From Chloroflexi bacterium GWB2_54_36 (GTDB taxonomy: Bacteria; Chloroflexota; Anaerolineae; Anaerolineales; Anaerolineaceae): a DNA stretch of 46,162 nt. Position numbers and translations under genes: made by a program. The notes beneath the pieces were generated by a model that was not told where the DNA came from, ran no database searches, and saw only the letters and a program-made list of their open reading frames with translations. The stretch is taken from assembly GCA_001796355.1 (NCBI GenBank), contig MGMG01000003.1:1-46162 (forward strand). Direction: 5' to 3'. Below are positions 24,424-33,041 of this stretch, piece by piece. How positions within the stretch are numbered: the first letter of the stretch is position 1; the number at the start of each line of letters is the position of its first letter.

Positions 24424-24840
24424 ATGGACAATCCACTGGCAAAAAAACTATTAATCCGCTCCGGCAGCCGCCTCCTGGTACGCAATGCGCCGCCAAGGTA
24501 TCTGGAAAAATTGGAACCGCTGCCAGACGGCGTCCAATTGCTGACCGCCGTGGAGGGGACGTTTGATGTGGTGCTGCAGTTCGTGCACAACAAGGCGGAG
24601 GTGGATGCCCAGGCGCTGGAAAGCACGCAGGCAGCCCGCGGCGGTGGGGTAGTGTGGATGATCTATCCCAAAAAGTCAAAGAACGTACAGACCGATATCA
24701 ACCGCGATATCGGTTGGGACGTGCTCTGGGACGCCGGTTGGGTTGGGATCGCAATTGCCGCCATCGATGAGGCCTGGGCAGCACTGCGTTTCAGACCGGC
24801 CAGTGACGTAAAACGCTCGCCGAACAGCACTTTGCGGTAG
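24424..24840 (+). CDS. DUF3052-family protein
   Basis: The 138-residue product has the DUF3052 pattern: KKLLIRSGSRLLVRNAPPRYLEKLEPLPDG near the N-terminus (split here as KKLLIRSGSRLLV then NAPPRYL), FDVVLQFVHNKAEVD, VVWMIYPKKSK near residue 76, and the C-terminal IDEAWAALRF. These small cytoplasmic proteins resemble truncated methyltransferases and have no assigned reaction. It follows the MOSC gene by 17 bases and is probably co-transcribed with it. Confidence 0.8.
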   Translation: MDNPLAKKLLIRSGSRLLVRNAPPRYLEKLEPLPDGVQLLTAVEGTFDVVLQFVHNKAEVDAQALESTQAARGGGVVWMIYPKKSKNVQTDINRDIGWDVLWDAGWVGIAIAAIDEAWAALRFRPASDVKRSPNSTLR

Positions 24841-24915
24841 CTAACCATTCGAGTGGTGCAAACTTCGCAATATAAACAGATGGTCCATGGAATAACTCAA
24901 AAGATTGGATGCCCA

Positions 24916-25305
24916 ATGGAAACAACTGCCTACCGCCTGACGCTTTTACCCCAGCCGCTGGCTATTTGCCAGCTCGAACCCGACACCCCCATGCCGGAGT
25001 GGGCCTGGAATTCTAAATTCCTCACCATTACCCGCACCCCGGACGAATTCTCGCTGTTGTGCGATGCCAACCTGGTGCCCGCTGGTTTTCGCTCGGAGGG
25101 TGGTTGGCGTGCGCTCAAAATGGAGGGGCCATTCGAGTTCACCCAGATCGGCGTGCTGGCATCCGTGCTAAACCCGCTGGCAGAAGCGCAGGTTTCCATC
25201 CTCTCAATTGCAACTTACGACACCGATTACGTGCTGGTAGCCGAACCCGATTTGCCAACCGCGCTGGCAGCGCTCGCCGCCGCCGGGCATCAGGTCAGTG
25301 AGTAA
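24916..25305 (+). CDS. ACT-domain protein
   Basis: The 129-residue product begins METTAYRLTLLPQPLAICQL and contains a tandem ACT-like fold. FEFTQIGVLASVLNPLAEAQVSI is the amino-acid-binding turn and SILSIATYDTDYVLV the following strand. ACT domains sense small molecules, usually amino acids. The start at 24916 is preferred to upstream GTG and ATG codons at 24853 and 24883, but no clear ribosome-binding site is present. The function is not known. Confidence 0.78.
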   Translation: METTAYRLTLLPQPLAICQLEPDTPMPEWAWNSKFLTITRTPDEFSLLCDANLVPAGFRSEGGWRALKMEGPFEFTQIGVLASVLNPLAEAQVSILSIATYDTDYVLVAEPDLPTALAALAAAGHQVSE

Positions 25306-25384
25306 CCGGCGGCTGCAAACATCTTTCTAACTGGCCGCAGTCGCGTGGTAAGATTGGGCTATTCCTAATCTGGAGCCAACGATT

Positions 25385-26359
25385 TTGAGCCAGCCCATAC
25401 CAAACAATCCAAAACCGGCCGTCGGCCGGGGATATGTCATTGCCATCTTTGGGGTTGCAGTCTGGTCTGCTACAGCAACTTTTATAGCCTACTTAACCAC
25501 GCGCTATCACCTGCCGCCATTTTTGCTGGCTGCCTGGCGGGATGGCATCGCCGGTCTGACTGTCTGGTTGGTGCTGCGCGCCGTCCGGCCCGCATTGCTG
25601 CGCCTGCCGCGCAGTCAGTGGTATTTTGTAATCGGTTACGGCATTCTGCTGTCCGGGCTTAACGCCCTGTGGACAGTGTCCGTAGTCTTGAACGGTGCAG
25701 CCGTCTCTACGGTGATGGTTTACAGTTCTGCCGCCTTCACCGCACTGATTGCCTGGCGATTATTCGGCGAGGATATGAGCCTGCAAAAAATTGTGGCGGT
25801 GATTTTAGGCATTGGCGGTTGCGTACTGGTGGCGGGAGCCTACGACCCGGCGGCCTGGCAAAGTAATGCGGTTGGGGTGATCACCGGACTGGTTTCCGGC
25901 CTGGTATTTACCGCTTATTCGCTGATGGGAAAAATCTCGGCGCAGCGCGGCATTTCTTCCTGGACCGCGCTGACTTACACATTCATGCTGGCAGCCGGGC
26001 TGCTGGCTGTCTATAACTTTATCCTGCCCGAACTGGGCGGCATCACGCTGGGAAGCCCGTCTCTACTGCCGGTTCTGGACGGCCGCGGCTGGATTGCTCT
26101 GGTCATGCTCGGGCTGGGTCCAACCATTGGCGGGTATGGACTATACAACTACAGCCTGACCTATCTGCCGGCCTCTGTCGTCAACCTGCTGGCGACCTTG
26201 GAACCAGCCATGACAGCGGTCCAATCTTATCTCCTGCTCGATGAGCGCTTTACCACCGCACAGGTGATCGGGAGCTTGTTGATCATTGGCGGTGTCGTCA
26301 TCATCCGGCTGATGGAAAGCCGCAGGCAGCAGGAAACCGCCAACCTGGCGCCAATCTGA
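25385..26359 (+). CDS. EamA/DMT-family transporter
   Basis: The 324-residue product has ten membrane segments in two five-helix EamA halves. The first half includes FLLAAWRDGIAGL and YSSAAFTALIAWRLFGE. The second includes TYLPASVVNLLATLEPAMTAV followed by LLLDERFTTAQVIGSLLIIGGVV. Such drug/metabolite transporters export amino acids, nucleosides or other small molecules; the cargo is unknown. A TTG start at 25385 has GGAG about 9 bases before it. It ends just before an inverted repeat that may act as terminator. Confidence 0.88.
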   Translation: MSQPIPNNPKPAVGRGYVIAIFGVAVWSATATFIAYLTTRYHLPPFLLAAWRDGIAGLTVWLVLRAVRPALLRLPRSQWYFVIGYGILLSGLNALWTVSVVLNGAAVSTVMVYSSAAFTALIAWRLFGEDMSLQKIVAVILGIGGCVLVAGAYDPAAWQSNAVGVITGLVSGLVFTAYSLMGKISAQRGISSWTALTYTFMLAAGLLAVYNFILPELGGITLGSPSLLPVLDGRGWIALVMLGLGPTIGGYGLYNYSLTYLPASVVNLLATLEPAMTAVQSYLLLDERFTTAQVIGSLLIIGGVVIIRLMESRRQQETANLAPI

Positions 26360-26365
26360 GTGTAA

Positions 26366-26428
26366 GGGCGAAGCATCCGGTGAACATCTCTGTTATTGAA
26401 AAACACCAGGTATTCAGGATGCTTCGCT
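26366..26428. repeat. inverted repeat between convergent genes
   Basis: GGCGAAGCATCC (26367-26378) and its inverted partner GGATGCTTCGC (about 26417-26427) flank a loop of roughly 38 bases. It is the type of 'GGGGCGAAGCAT' interspersed repeat common in environmental genomes and may double as a bidirectional terminator. Confidence 0.5.
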
Positions 26429-26435
26429 CCTATTA

Positions 26436-27473
26436 TTAATCAACGCTGATTACAGCCACGGCCTGATCTTTACGCTGCACCCGCAGCACCGCAATCTTCG
26501 TCGGGTGGTTGAACGGCGCGGGATCAGCCGGGTAAAGCGGTTCATGGACGGTTTCGGGATAGCCAGTGACATCCAGCGGAACGGCAATCATCTCTTCCAG
26601 CTGCAGGTAGCCGTTGTTGCCTAATTCACGCAGCGAATCCAAATACGCGCTTCCGCTGACAAACAATGCGTTGTTCACCGCCACCAGCCAGCCGTTATGC
26701 GCCACCAATGGCCGAACCTTATTGATTAATCGCGCCGCCTCGGCTGTCAGGTCAACCCGCCCGGCGGGCGTAACCGAAAAGAAGGGCGGATCGAGTATGA
26801 CGCAGTCAAACAGTGCACCAGATTCTTTCAACCGGGCAACCTGACGAAAGAAATCGCCTGCCAAAAAATCCTGGCCGCGCACCTCAAATCCGTTCAGGCT
26901 GTAGGTTTGGCGCGCCAGGGATAAAAACTTGGCGCTTAAATCCAATTGAATCACGCGGGCAGCGCCGCCGGCCAGGGCAGCCGCCCCCAGGCTGCCGGTA
27001 TAAGCAAAAGCGTTCAGTACCTGCTTACCCTTAAGCGTCCGCTTTAGCCAGTCGCGCAGGTTGCGCGTGTCAAGGTACAGGCTAGCATCCTGGTTGAGGG
27101 TCAAATTAACGGCATAGCGCACGCCGTGTTCAGTGATTTCACGGGCGGGCTGGTCGCCGTGGACCAGCACCCCGCGGCGGCTGTCGGCATCCTCCGCGTG
27201 GCGGGTCTTGACTACCACCGCCTGCAGCCACGGTAACTGCTCCAGCAGCCAGTGGTGCAGCAGCAGGAGCATCGATTCGAGCTCGCTGGGAGGATCAGCC
27301 TGATTGAAAATGAGCAGGGTGCGGGCGTACAGGTCAACGATGAGCCCGGGACAACCTTCAGTGTAGCCATTAAACAGCCGAATGCCGGCGGAATGGCGCG
27401 CGTCGAAAAGCGCGCTGCGCGCCTGTACTGCAGCTTGAATGGTATGGATCGTATGTTGCGCGACAACCGTCAC
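26436..27473 (-). CDS. class I SAM-dependent RNA methyltransferase, RlmI-like
   Basis: The 345-residue product shows the RlmI/RlmK-type rRNA cytosine-C5 methyltransferase layout. NQDASLYLDTRNLRDWLK near residue 127 is the family's 'F-LDQR' region. VLNAFAYTGSLGAAALAGGA near 150 is the SAM-binding motif. DCVILDPPFFS near 224 is the catalytic DPP motif. The N-terminal PUA domain of E. coli RlmI is missing or much diverged. The exact target base is unproven. The GTG start has GGAGG 8 bases before it. Confidence 0.85.
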   Translation of the reverse strand: MTVVAQHTIHTIQAAVQARSALFDARHSAGIRLFNGYTEGCPGLIVDLYARTLLIFNQADPPSELESMLLLLHHWLLEQLPWLQAVVVKTRHAEDADSRRGVLVHGDQPAREITEHGVRYAVNLTLNQDASLYLDTRNLRDWLKRTLKGKQVLNAFAYTGSLGAAALAGGAARVIQLDLSAKFLSLARQTYSLNGFEVRGQDFLAGDFFRQVARLKESGALFDCVILDPPFFSVTPAGRVDLTAEAARLINKVRPLVAHNGWLVAVNNALFVSGSAYLDSLRELGNNGYLQLEEMIAVPLDVTGYPETVHEPLYPADPAPFNHPTKIAVLRVQRKDQAVAVISVD

Positions 27474-27652
27474 AGAGGTTCTCCTCGGAGGAAAATTCAG
27501 TTAATTATAAGGCCAGCCGGTGTAAGCCTGCGCAACCTGGGACGCATTTTAGCCGTATTAAATATCAAGCCGGTTGAAATCAGTCCGTGACCGTTGTATG
27601 CTAATGGGTATAAATTTTCACAATTTTTTTCCTTACCCAAGGAGTTTTTTTC

Positions 27653-28282
27653 GTGACGACCGCCATCCCAGGACCTGCCTACCGAATCATAACGCCCCGT
27701 CTGGTCATCCGCTGCTGGAATCCAACAGACGCCCCGCTAATGAAAACCGCCATCGAGGCCAACGTTGACCATCTACTCCCCTGGCTGCCTTTCGCTCGCA
27801 ACGAGCCAGAGGAATTGCAGGTGAAGATCGAACGCTTCCGCCACTGGCGTTCGCGCTTCGACACGGACGTGGATTATGTGTACGGAATTTTTGACCCCAG
27901 AGAAACACGAGTGGTAGGCGGCACCGGCCTGCACAAGCGGGTCGGCGACCGGGCTTTCGAGATTGGTTATTGGATCGACCATGAGATGATCAACCAGGGC
28001 TTTGCCACCGAGGTCAGCGCGGCGTTGGTGAGGGCGGCATTTGAAATTATGGATGCGCGCCGGGTGGAGATACACTGCGATCCGCTCAATCACCGCAGCG
28101 CCGCAGTGCCGCGTAAATTGGGGTTCATCCATGAAGCCACCCTGCGCGAACGCTTCCCCGCGACTGAAGTCGAATGGACGGACATTATGATCTGGTCGAT
28201 TTTCGCCGGCGATTACCCGGGCAGTCCGGCTCAACAGGTTCAAATTCAGGCGTTCGACTCTGCCAACCGCCAGATCCTTTAG
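27653..28282 (+). CDS. RimJ/RimL-type GNAT acetyltransferase
   Basis: The 209-residue product resembles the ribosomal-protein N-terminal acetyltransferase group. YRIITPRLVIRCWNPTDAPLM at the N-terminus, FEIGYWIDHEMINQGFATEV near residue 103, and HCDPLNHRSAAVPRKLGF near 142 are its hallmarks. A GTG start is used, with AAGGAG about 9 bases before it. The acceptor is unknown and need not be a ribosomal protein. Confidence 0.88.
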   Translation: MTTAIPGPAYRIITPRLVIRCWNPTDAPLMKTAIEANVDHLLPWLPFARNEPEELQVKIERFRHWRSRFDTDVDYVYGIFDPRETRVVGGTGLHKRVGDRAFEIGYWIDHEMINQGFATEVSAALVRAAFEIMDARRVEIHCDPLNHRSAAVPRKLGFIHEATLRERFPATEVEWTDIMIWSIFAGDYPGSPAQQVQIQAFDSANRQIL

Positions 28283-28293
28283 GAGGAATTGAA

Positions 28294-28551
28294 ATGGTCG
28301 ATGAAAAAGTAAAGTTCGAAGAATTTCGAGTGGACGGCGAGCAGTTGCTTGCCAAAGTCAAAGAAATCATCCATGAAGGCAATGTCCGCCGCATCATCAT
28401 CAAAAATGAGAAGGGCGAAGTGCTGGTCGAGCTTCCGCTGACGATTGGCGTGGTGGGTGCATTGCTGATCCCGGTCTGGGCAGCGGTCGGCGCCATCGCA
28501 GCGCTGGCCGCCCGTCTCACCATTGTCGTTGAGAAGGTCGAAAGAGAATAG
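28294..28551 (+). CDS. DUF4342-family small protein
   Basis: The 85-residue product begins MVDEKVKFEEFRVDGEQLL and continues with VKEIIHEGNVRRIIIKNEKG and a hydrophobic segment, LPLTIGVVGALLIPVWAAVG, as in DUF4342 proteins. One membrane segment or amphipathic helix is likely. AGGAGG precedes the ATG at 28294 by 7 bases. It follows the acetyltransferase gene by 11 bases. Function unknown. Confidence 0.78.
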   Translation: MVDEKVKFEEFRVDGEQLLAKVKEIIHEGNVRRIIIKNEKGEVLVELPLTIGVVGALLIPVWAAVGAIAALAARLTIVVEKVERE

Positions 28552-28571
28552 TAAAGAGAACCTTTTTTACC

Positions 28572-29873
28572 CTACCCCCGATACCAATCCGCGCGGGTAG
28601 GCGGCAAACCGCTGGGACCCTCAGCCGTCGGCTTTACCAGCAGTGACTGGTACACATTCAGCCTGCCGGAATGGAAACCGTGCGATGAGCCAGCCATATA
28701 CAGACGCCAGACGCGGTAGGTGACTTCGTCGACAAATTGGAGGGCATCCTGATGATGCGCCTCCAACCGGTCGACCCAGTGGCGCAGCGTCAGCGCATAA
28801 TGTCCGCGCCACGACTCGACGTCGCGGACTTCCAGCCTGGCTTCCTCGGCAGCCCGCAGTGACTCTGAGATTGGCTCGAGCTCGCCGTCGGGAAAGACAT
28901 ACCTGTCACTAAAAGAACCGCGGGGATCGGGTTCATCGGTTAGCCGGCGGGCGATGCCGTGATTGAGGAATACCCCGCCCGGCTTGAGCAGCGAAACTGC
29001 TTTTTTGAAATAAATGGGCAGCAGCGCCGCCCCAACATGTTCGAACATGCCTATACTGACCAGTGCGTCAAACGGGCGGGAGTCATCCAGTTCGCGGTAA
29101 TCCCGCACCTCCACCCGGCAGCGTCGCTCCAGACTGGCGGCTTTGATGCGCTGGTTGGCCAGGTCGGCCTGCGGTTGACTTAAGGTGATTCCCAACACCT
29201 CCACCCCATAATGACTGGCGGCATACATGGCCAGGCCGCCCCAGCCGCAGCCGACATCCAACAGCCGTTGACCGGGCTGCAGGCGCAGTTTGCGGCAAAT
29301 CATTTCCAGCTTGGCGGTCTGGGCATCATCCAGGCTCAGGTCAGGGGCGGCAAAGTAAGCGCATGAGTACACCATGCGGTCACCGAGGAACAACTGGTAA
29401 AAATCGTTCGAGACGTCGTAATGGTAGGTGACAGCCTTGCGGTCGCGGGCGATAGAATGAACTTTCCCTTGCAGGCTGGCTGCCTGCCGCCCGCCGGACC
29501 GATCATATTCGCGTTTGGGCAGCCGCAGCAGTTTGCCGGCGGCACTCAATTTGGCGCTCCAGCCGTTGGTGGCTTTAACCAACGCGTCCGCCAGGTCAAA
29601 TACCGCGGTGATATCACCTTCGATATCAAAGTCATTGTACAGGTAGGCTTCGGCCAGAGCCAGTTCGGTGCTTGCTGCAAACATGGAGCGCAAAGCACCT
29701 GCATGCTGCAACACCAACATTGCCTGGCGCGGGCTGTCATCGGGCCAGTTCGTTCCGTCCCACAACCGCACCCCGACCGTTTGGACCTGGGTGGGTTTCA
29801 AGACTTCATCCAGAAATTGAAGCGATAGTTTTTTGGCTTCCAGGCTGACATCGATGGCTTCTTTTTGCAGCAT
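28572..29873 (-). CDS. cfa: cyclopropane-fatty-acyl-phospholipid synthase
   Basis: The enzyme transfers a methylene from SAM to double bonds of membrane phospholipid acyl chains. The 433-residue product has an N-terminal lipid-binding region and the family motifs. These are YHYDVSNDFYQLFLG near residue 150, MVYSCAYF with the conserved Cys, LLDVGCGWGGLAMYAA near 206, and ISIGMFEHVG-like sequence near 275. AAGGAG lies 7 bases before the ATG. A TTGACA (minus strand, 29982-29977) is a possible -35 about 105 bases upstream, but no well-spaced -10 was found. Confidence 0.93.
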   Translation of the reverse strand: MLQKEAIDVSLEAKKLSLQFLDEVLKPTQVQTVGVRLWDGTNWPDDSPRQAMLVLQHAGALRSMFAASTELALAEAYLYNDFDIEGDITAVFDLADALVKATNGWSAKLSAAGKLLRLPKREYDRSGGRQAASLQGKVHSIARDRKAVTYHYDVSNDFYQLFLGDRMVYSCAYFAAPDLSLDDAQTAKLEMICRKLRLQPGQRLLDVGCGWGGLAMYAASHYGVEVLGITLSQPQADLANQRIKAASLERRCRVEVRDYRELDDSRPFDALVSIGMFEHVGAALLPIYFKKAVSLLKPGGVFLNHGIARRLTDEPDPRGSFSDRYVFPDGELEPISESLRAAEEARLEVRDVESWRGHYALTLRHWVDRLEAHHQDALQFVDEVTYRVWRLYMAGSSHGFHSGRLNVYQSLLVKPTAEGPSGLPPTRADWYRG

Positions 29874-30011
29874 GACCTACTCCTTTCCGTGTGTAACTAT
29901 TACCTACCGATAATCCAGCGTTATAGCGGTGCTGGAAACACATTGCTATATTATTTACCAATATCATACTAGATTATGTCAAGGGATTCAATTGCAGCAC
30001 ATCCGCCCGCA

Positions 30012-30064
30012 CGGGCACGGGGTTTGTAGAACAATGAATATCGCGATTGATCCCCGTGCCCCTA
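30012..30064. repeat. interspersed inverted repeat
   Basis: CGGGCACGGGG and its inverted partner CCCCGTGCCCCT enclose about 30 bases. The repeat lies in the 269-base gap between cfa and the SpoU gene, upstream of both. Apart from it the gap holds the cfa leader and an AT-rich stretch. Confidence 0.5.
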
Positions 30065-30142
30065 CTGACGGTCGAGCGTTTTTCTTGCTAAGTCCAGACT
30101 ATAATTCGATGCATATCCAATTCCAGACAATTCAAAATAAAC

Positions 30143-30583
30143 ATGACCTATTTCGAGATCGGTGTGTTTCACCCGCGCAGCAGCGACAATATCGGCACCC
30201 TGTGGCGCACAGCCTACCAGCTTGGGGCTGCCGGTATTTTTACCATCGGACGTGCCTATCGCCAGCAAGCCAGCGATACCCAGCATGCCGTCTACGAGAT
30301 TCCGCTGCGCACCTATTCAACCCTCGAAGATTTCCTGGCCAACCGCCCCAACGGCGCACAGTTGATCGGCGTCGAAATGGGCGGGCAACCTTTAGCAGGT
30401 TTTGACCACCCGGAGCGGGCGGTTTACCTGCTCGGTTCCGAGGCTATGGGACTGCCCGAACACGTCCTGCAGCAATGCCAGGCGGTCATCGGGCTGGAAT
30501 CAATCCGCTATCCATCCTATAACCTGGCGGTGGCAGGCAGCATTGTGCTGTACCATCGAGTATTCATAGCTGGAAAATCCTAG
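30143..30583 (+). CDS. SpoU/TrmH-family RNA 2'-O-methyltransferase, short form
   Basis: The 146-residue product consists only of the SPOUT catalytic domain. N-terminal HPRSSDNIGTLWRTAYQLGA is motif 1 (the Asn and Arg), YLLGSEAMGLPEHVL near residue 95 is motif 2, and IRYPSYNLAVAGSIVLYHRV is motif 3. The protein lacks extra RNA-binding domains, as in the TrmL group, and methylates a ribose in tRNA or rRNA. The exact target is unknown. No ribosome-binding site is evident before the ATG. Confidence 0.88.
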   Translation: MTYFEIGVFHPRSSDNIGTLWRTAYQLGAAGIFTIGRAYRQQASDTQHAVYEIPLRTYSTLEDFLANRPNGAQLIGVEMGGQPLAGFDHPERAVYLLGSEAMGLPEHVLQQCQAVIGLESIRYPSYNLAVAGSIVLYHRVFIAGKS

Positions 30584-30592
30584 GTCTTGCCC

Positions 30593-31228
30593 CTAATCAG
30601 GCGTTGCTACAGCTTCATGCCGGTTGACCAGCGCATGATAGCGCTGCAGTTGCTCCCGCTGTACGCGAGTGAGGCGGATAAAGCTGCGCACGGCACGGAT
30701 GCGGTCGATGGCCTGCGCCGGGGTATCCCCCTGTGAAATCAGATAGGCTGCTGCCATAGTTGGCGCCCGGCCGACCCCCGCCCCGCAATGGATGTACACC
30801 TTGCCGCCGCTTTCGATTTCATGTTTAATGAACGCCACGCCTTGCTGCAAATCCTCCATCGTCGGGGGATCATCATCGGTGATCGGCAGATGCAGGTAAT
30901 GAGGAATATCCACGCCAAGCGATCGATCGTCAAACTCGCGGCGCAGATTGACCACCCCGCTTATGCCCCAGGCTTGCAGTTGCCGCCAGCCGCGCTGTTT
31001 GAACTGCGGCCCGACGAACAGTTGCTCCGTCACCTGGCACTGGCTGCGGATCGGCCGGTCGATCAACTTGCGGTTGAAGACATTGGCCATCCACAGAACG
31101 GTGGCCTTAAGCCCCTGGGTTAGCAGCCTTAACCCCAGCAAGCGGAAGAATTTACCCACCCCCATGGACGCTTCGCGCTCGGTGGCGTGCTCCAGGGCAG
31201 CCAGATTGGTCTTTTGAGTGTCATTCAC
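30593..31228 (-). CDS. dual-specificity protein phosphatase
   Basis: The 211-residue product has the Cys-dependent phosphatase loop HCGAGVGRAP near residue 139 preceded by the strand KVYIHC, and an acid in the DDDPPT region as general acid. The N-terminal QCQVTEQLFVGPQFKQRGW and NLRREFDDRSLG segments fit the DSP fold. Substrates may be phospho-Ser/Tyr proteins, phospholipids or RNA caps; none is shown here. It converges on the SpoU gene with 9 bases between stops. Confidence 0.85.
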   Translation of the reverse strand: MNDTQKTNLAALEHATEREASMGVGKFFRLLGLRLLTQGLKATVLWMANVFNRKLIDRPIRSQCQVTEQLFVGPQFKQRGWRQLQAWGISGVVNLRREFDDRSLGVDIPHYLHLPITDDDPPTMEDLQQGVAFIKHEIESGGKVYIHCGAGVGRAPTMAAAYLISQGDTPAQAIDRIRAVRSFIRLTRVQREQLQRYHALVNRHEAVATPD

Positions 31229-31284
31229 CCGCCAATTGTAGCCAGTTGCGCTATTCAGGTCAAGAAAATAATTACGAAGAATAT

Positions 31285-31480
31285 ATGCACCACGGAGGCA
31301 CGGAGTTCACGGAGAAAACAAAATCATTTAAAGTTATTGCTATTTTGGTAGTCTCCGCTACCTTGGCCAACAGAGAATAGTATTTCTTTGATCTTTTAGG
31401 ATTGAATTATCTATCTTTATAATTGCTTCTTCGTATCCTTTCTTGCGCCCTTCGCGTTTTAATCTTGAATCAATCACCTT
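31285..31480. repeat. degenerate interspersed repeat
   Basis: CACCACGGAGGCACGGAG near 31287 and TTCGTATCCTTTCTTGCGCC near 31431 are the two ends of a well-known type of interspersed bacterial repeat. The middle is AT-rich without a gene. The 264-base gap between the phosphatase and the PfkB kinase holds nothing else. Confidence 0.45.
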
Positions 31481-31492
31481 TGTGTTTACTTT

Positions 31493-32419
31493 CTAAATTA
31501 ATTTATCCCCATAAATCTTGCGACTCCAATTTTCCAATTCAGCAGCCGAGAGGAACCCGTCCGCTGCTGAAACGGCGCCGATTTTATATGAGGCAAACAC
31601 CACTGCAGACCGCAGCGCCCGGTAGGGGTCATGATGGTTCCGATAGGCATGTAAAAAAGCCGAAAACAACGCGTCACCGGCCCCAATGGTATTGACCACC
31701 GGCCCGGTATACACCGCCGGGATGCGCCCGATAAAACCGTCTCGCCGGACGGCCAACAGACAGCCTTCGGCACCCAACCCGATGACCACGATGTCACTGC
31801 TGAAGCGCGCCTGCACTGCCCGCGCCCATTCTTCCGGCGGAAGCGGCAGGTTTTCATGTGACATGAACAGGATGTGCGCCGCGGCCATGAAATCCTGGTT
31901 GTAAGCATCGTCGAGTGAACCAATCGCATGCACGTCCGTTGCCACCAGTTTACCGGATGCCCGGGCAGGCTTCAGCATGGCGCGCGAGAAGTTGATGTTG
32001 CATAAGGCTAGAATGTCGCATTTCTGCGCTGCCGCTTCGAACAATTTTGGCGGGAAAAACTGTTCCTGGATATCCTTGAGATCCACATGAATCTGTCGCT
32101 TGCCGCTCGGGTCAAAAAGGATCACCGACTGGGCCGTCTGATCCACCTGCGAAAGCACAAAAGAGTCAGGTATGCCGTCCTGCACCAGCGCTGCGCGCAC
32201 CAGATCGGCGGCGTAATCATTACGCCCGATCAGCGAGAGAAATTCCACCGGATTGCCCAACCGTGTGAGCGCTTTCGCCAGGTTGTAGCCAACCCCCGAG
32301 ACGCTGGATTCGATACCGTTAAATGGATAATGGACAGGGTTGTAGGCCAGCGGGAATTCGGCTATGCGCAGCGTGGTCTCGATATTGATCAGACCGGAAA
32401 CCAGGATTGAAGCCATCAT
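31493..32419 (-). CDS. PfkB-family carbohydrate kinase
   Basis: The 308-residue product has the ribokinase-like fold. VSGVGYNLAKALTRLG near residue 40 is the substrate-binding glycine-rich region. NTIGAGDALFSAFLHAYR near residue 245 is the PfkB signature with the catalytic Asp. The substrate may be a sugar or nucleoside, and its specificity is not visible. The start has alternative ATGs at codons 1 and 2. It is separate from its neighbours. Confidence 0.9.
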   Translation of the reverse strand: MMASILVSGLINIETTLRIAEFPLAYNPVHYPFNGIESSVSGVGYNLAKALTRLGNPVEFLSLIGRNDYAADLVRAALVQDGIPDSFVLSQVDQTAQSVILFDPSGKRQIHVDLKDIQEQFFPPKLFEAAAQKCDILALCNINFSRAMLKPARASGKLVATDVHAIGSLDDAYNQDFMAAAHILFMSHENLPLPPEEWARAVQARFSSDIVVIGLGAEGCLLAVRRDGFIGRIPAVYTGPVVNTIGAGDALFSAFLHAYRNHHDPYRALRSAVVFASYKIGAVSAADGFLSAAELENWSRKIYGDKLI

Positions 32420-32499
32420 TGCTTCTCCATGAAGCAGATTTCAGAGCGGCCTGCCGGCTGGACCGCTTCGCTGGAGAACCCTGACCCGCCTGCTGTCCG

Positions 32500-33030
32500 C
32501 TATCCGCCCGTCCCACTGACCCTGAAAACGCTGATCAAAAGGCCAATCGTCCCGGGAATCCCCACACAAAGACCAATGATCAGCAAAACGATGCCGATGA
32601 TCAGAGTGGCAGTGGATGAGCCTTTCTGTTCCAGGACTGAATCAGCCGGGTTGGCCGGGTTGATGAAAACCTTCACGGATCGGCCAGCCGGATAGCGCGT
32701 AACCGCCTCCTGAGAGGTTTTTAGCTTGCTGGTGGAAAATACCATCCCAAGGCGCATTTTGTCATGGGTATATTTAGCGCCGCCCACCTCATATTCGTAC
32801 TTGACGTATGGCCGGTAGGTATCAACGCCGCCATCGTCATCCGTGCTTGGGCTGGTAATTACCCGCGACTCAAGCACCGTGCCGTCCACCGACGGCCAGG
32901 ACAGGGATTGTTGTAACTTGTTCTTATCCTGGCGGCTGCGGACGATCATGATGATGCCCACGACGGTGAAAACCAGGGCAAACACGCCAAAACATGCGAT
33001 TGCAATGATCGGTCCAGCGGTAGAATCCAT
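32500..33030 (-). CDS. DUF3592-family membrane protein
   Basis: The 176-residue product has membrane segments near residues 8-28 and 140-165. Between them is a soluble segment with VDGTVLESRV, YRPYVKYEYEVGGAKYTHDK and RYPAGRSVKVFINPANPADSVLE, the typical DUF3592 pattern. GGAGAG lies about 6 bases before the ATG. The zinc-ribbon gene lies 11 bases upstream and is read in the same direction, so the two are probably one transcription unit. Function unknown. Confidence 0.82.
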   Translation of the reverse strand: MDSTAGPIIAIACFGVFALVFTVVGIIMIVRSRQDKNKLQQSLSWPSVDGTVLESRVITSPSTDDDGGVDTYRPYVKYEYEVGGAKYTHDKMRLGMVFSTSKLKTSQEAVTRYPAGRSVKVFINPANPADSVLEQKGSSTATLIIGIVLLIIGLCVGIPGTIGLLISVFRVSGTGG

Positions 33031-33041
33031 TTTTCACTCTC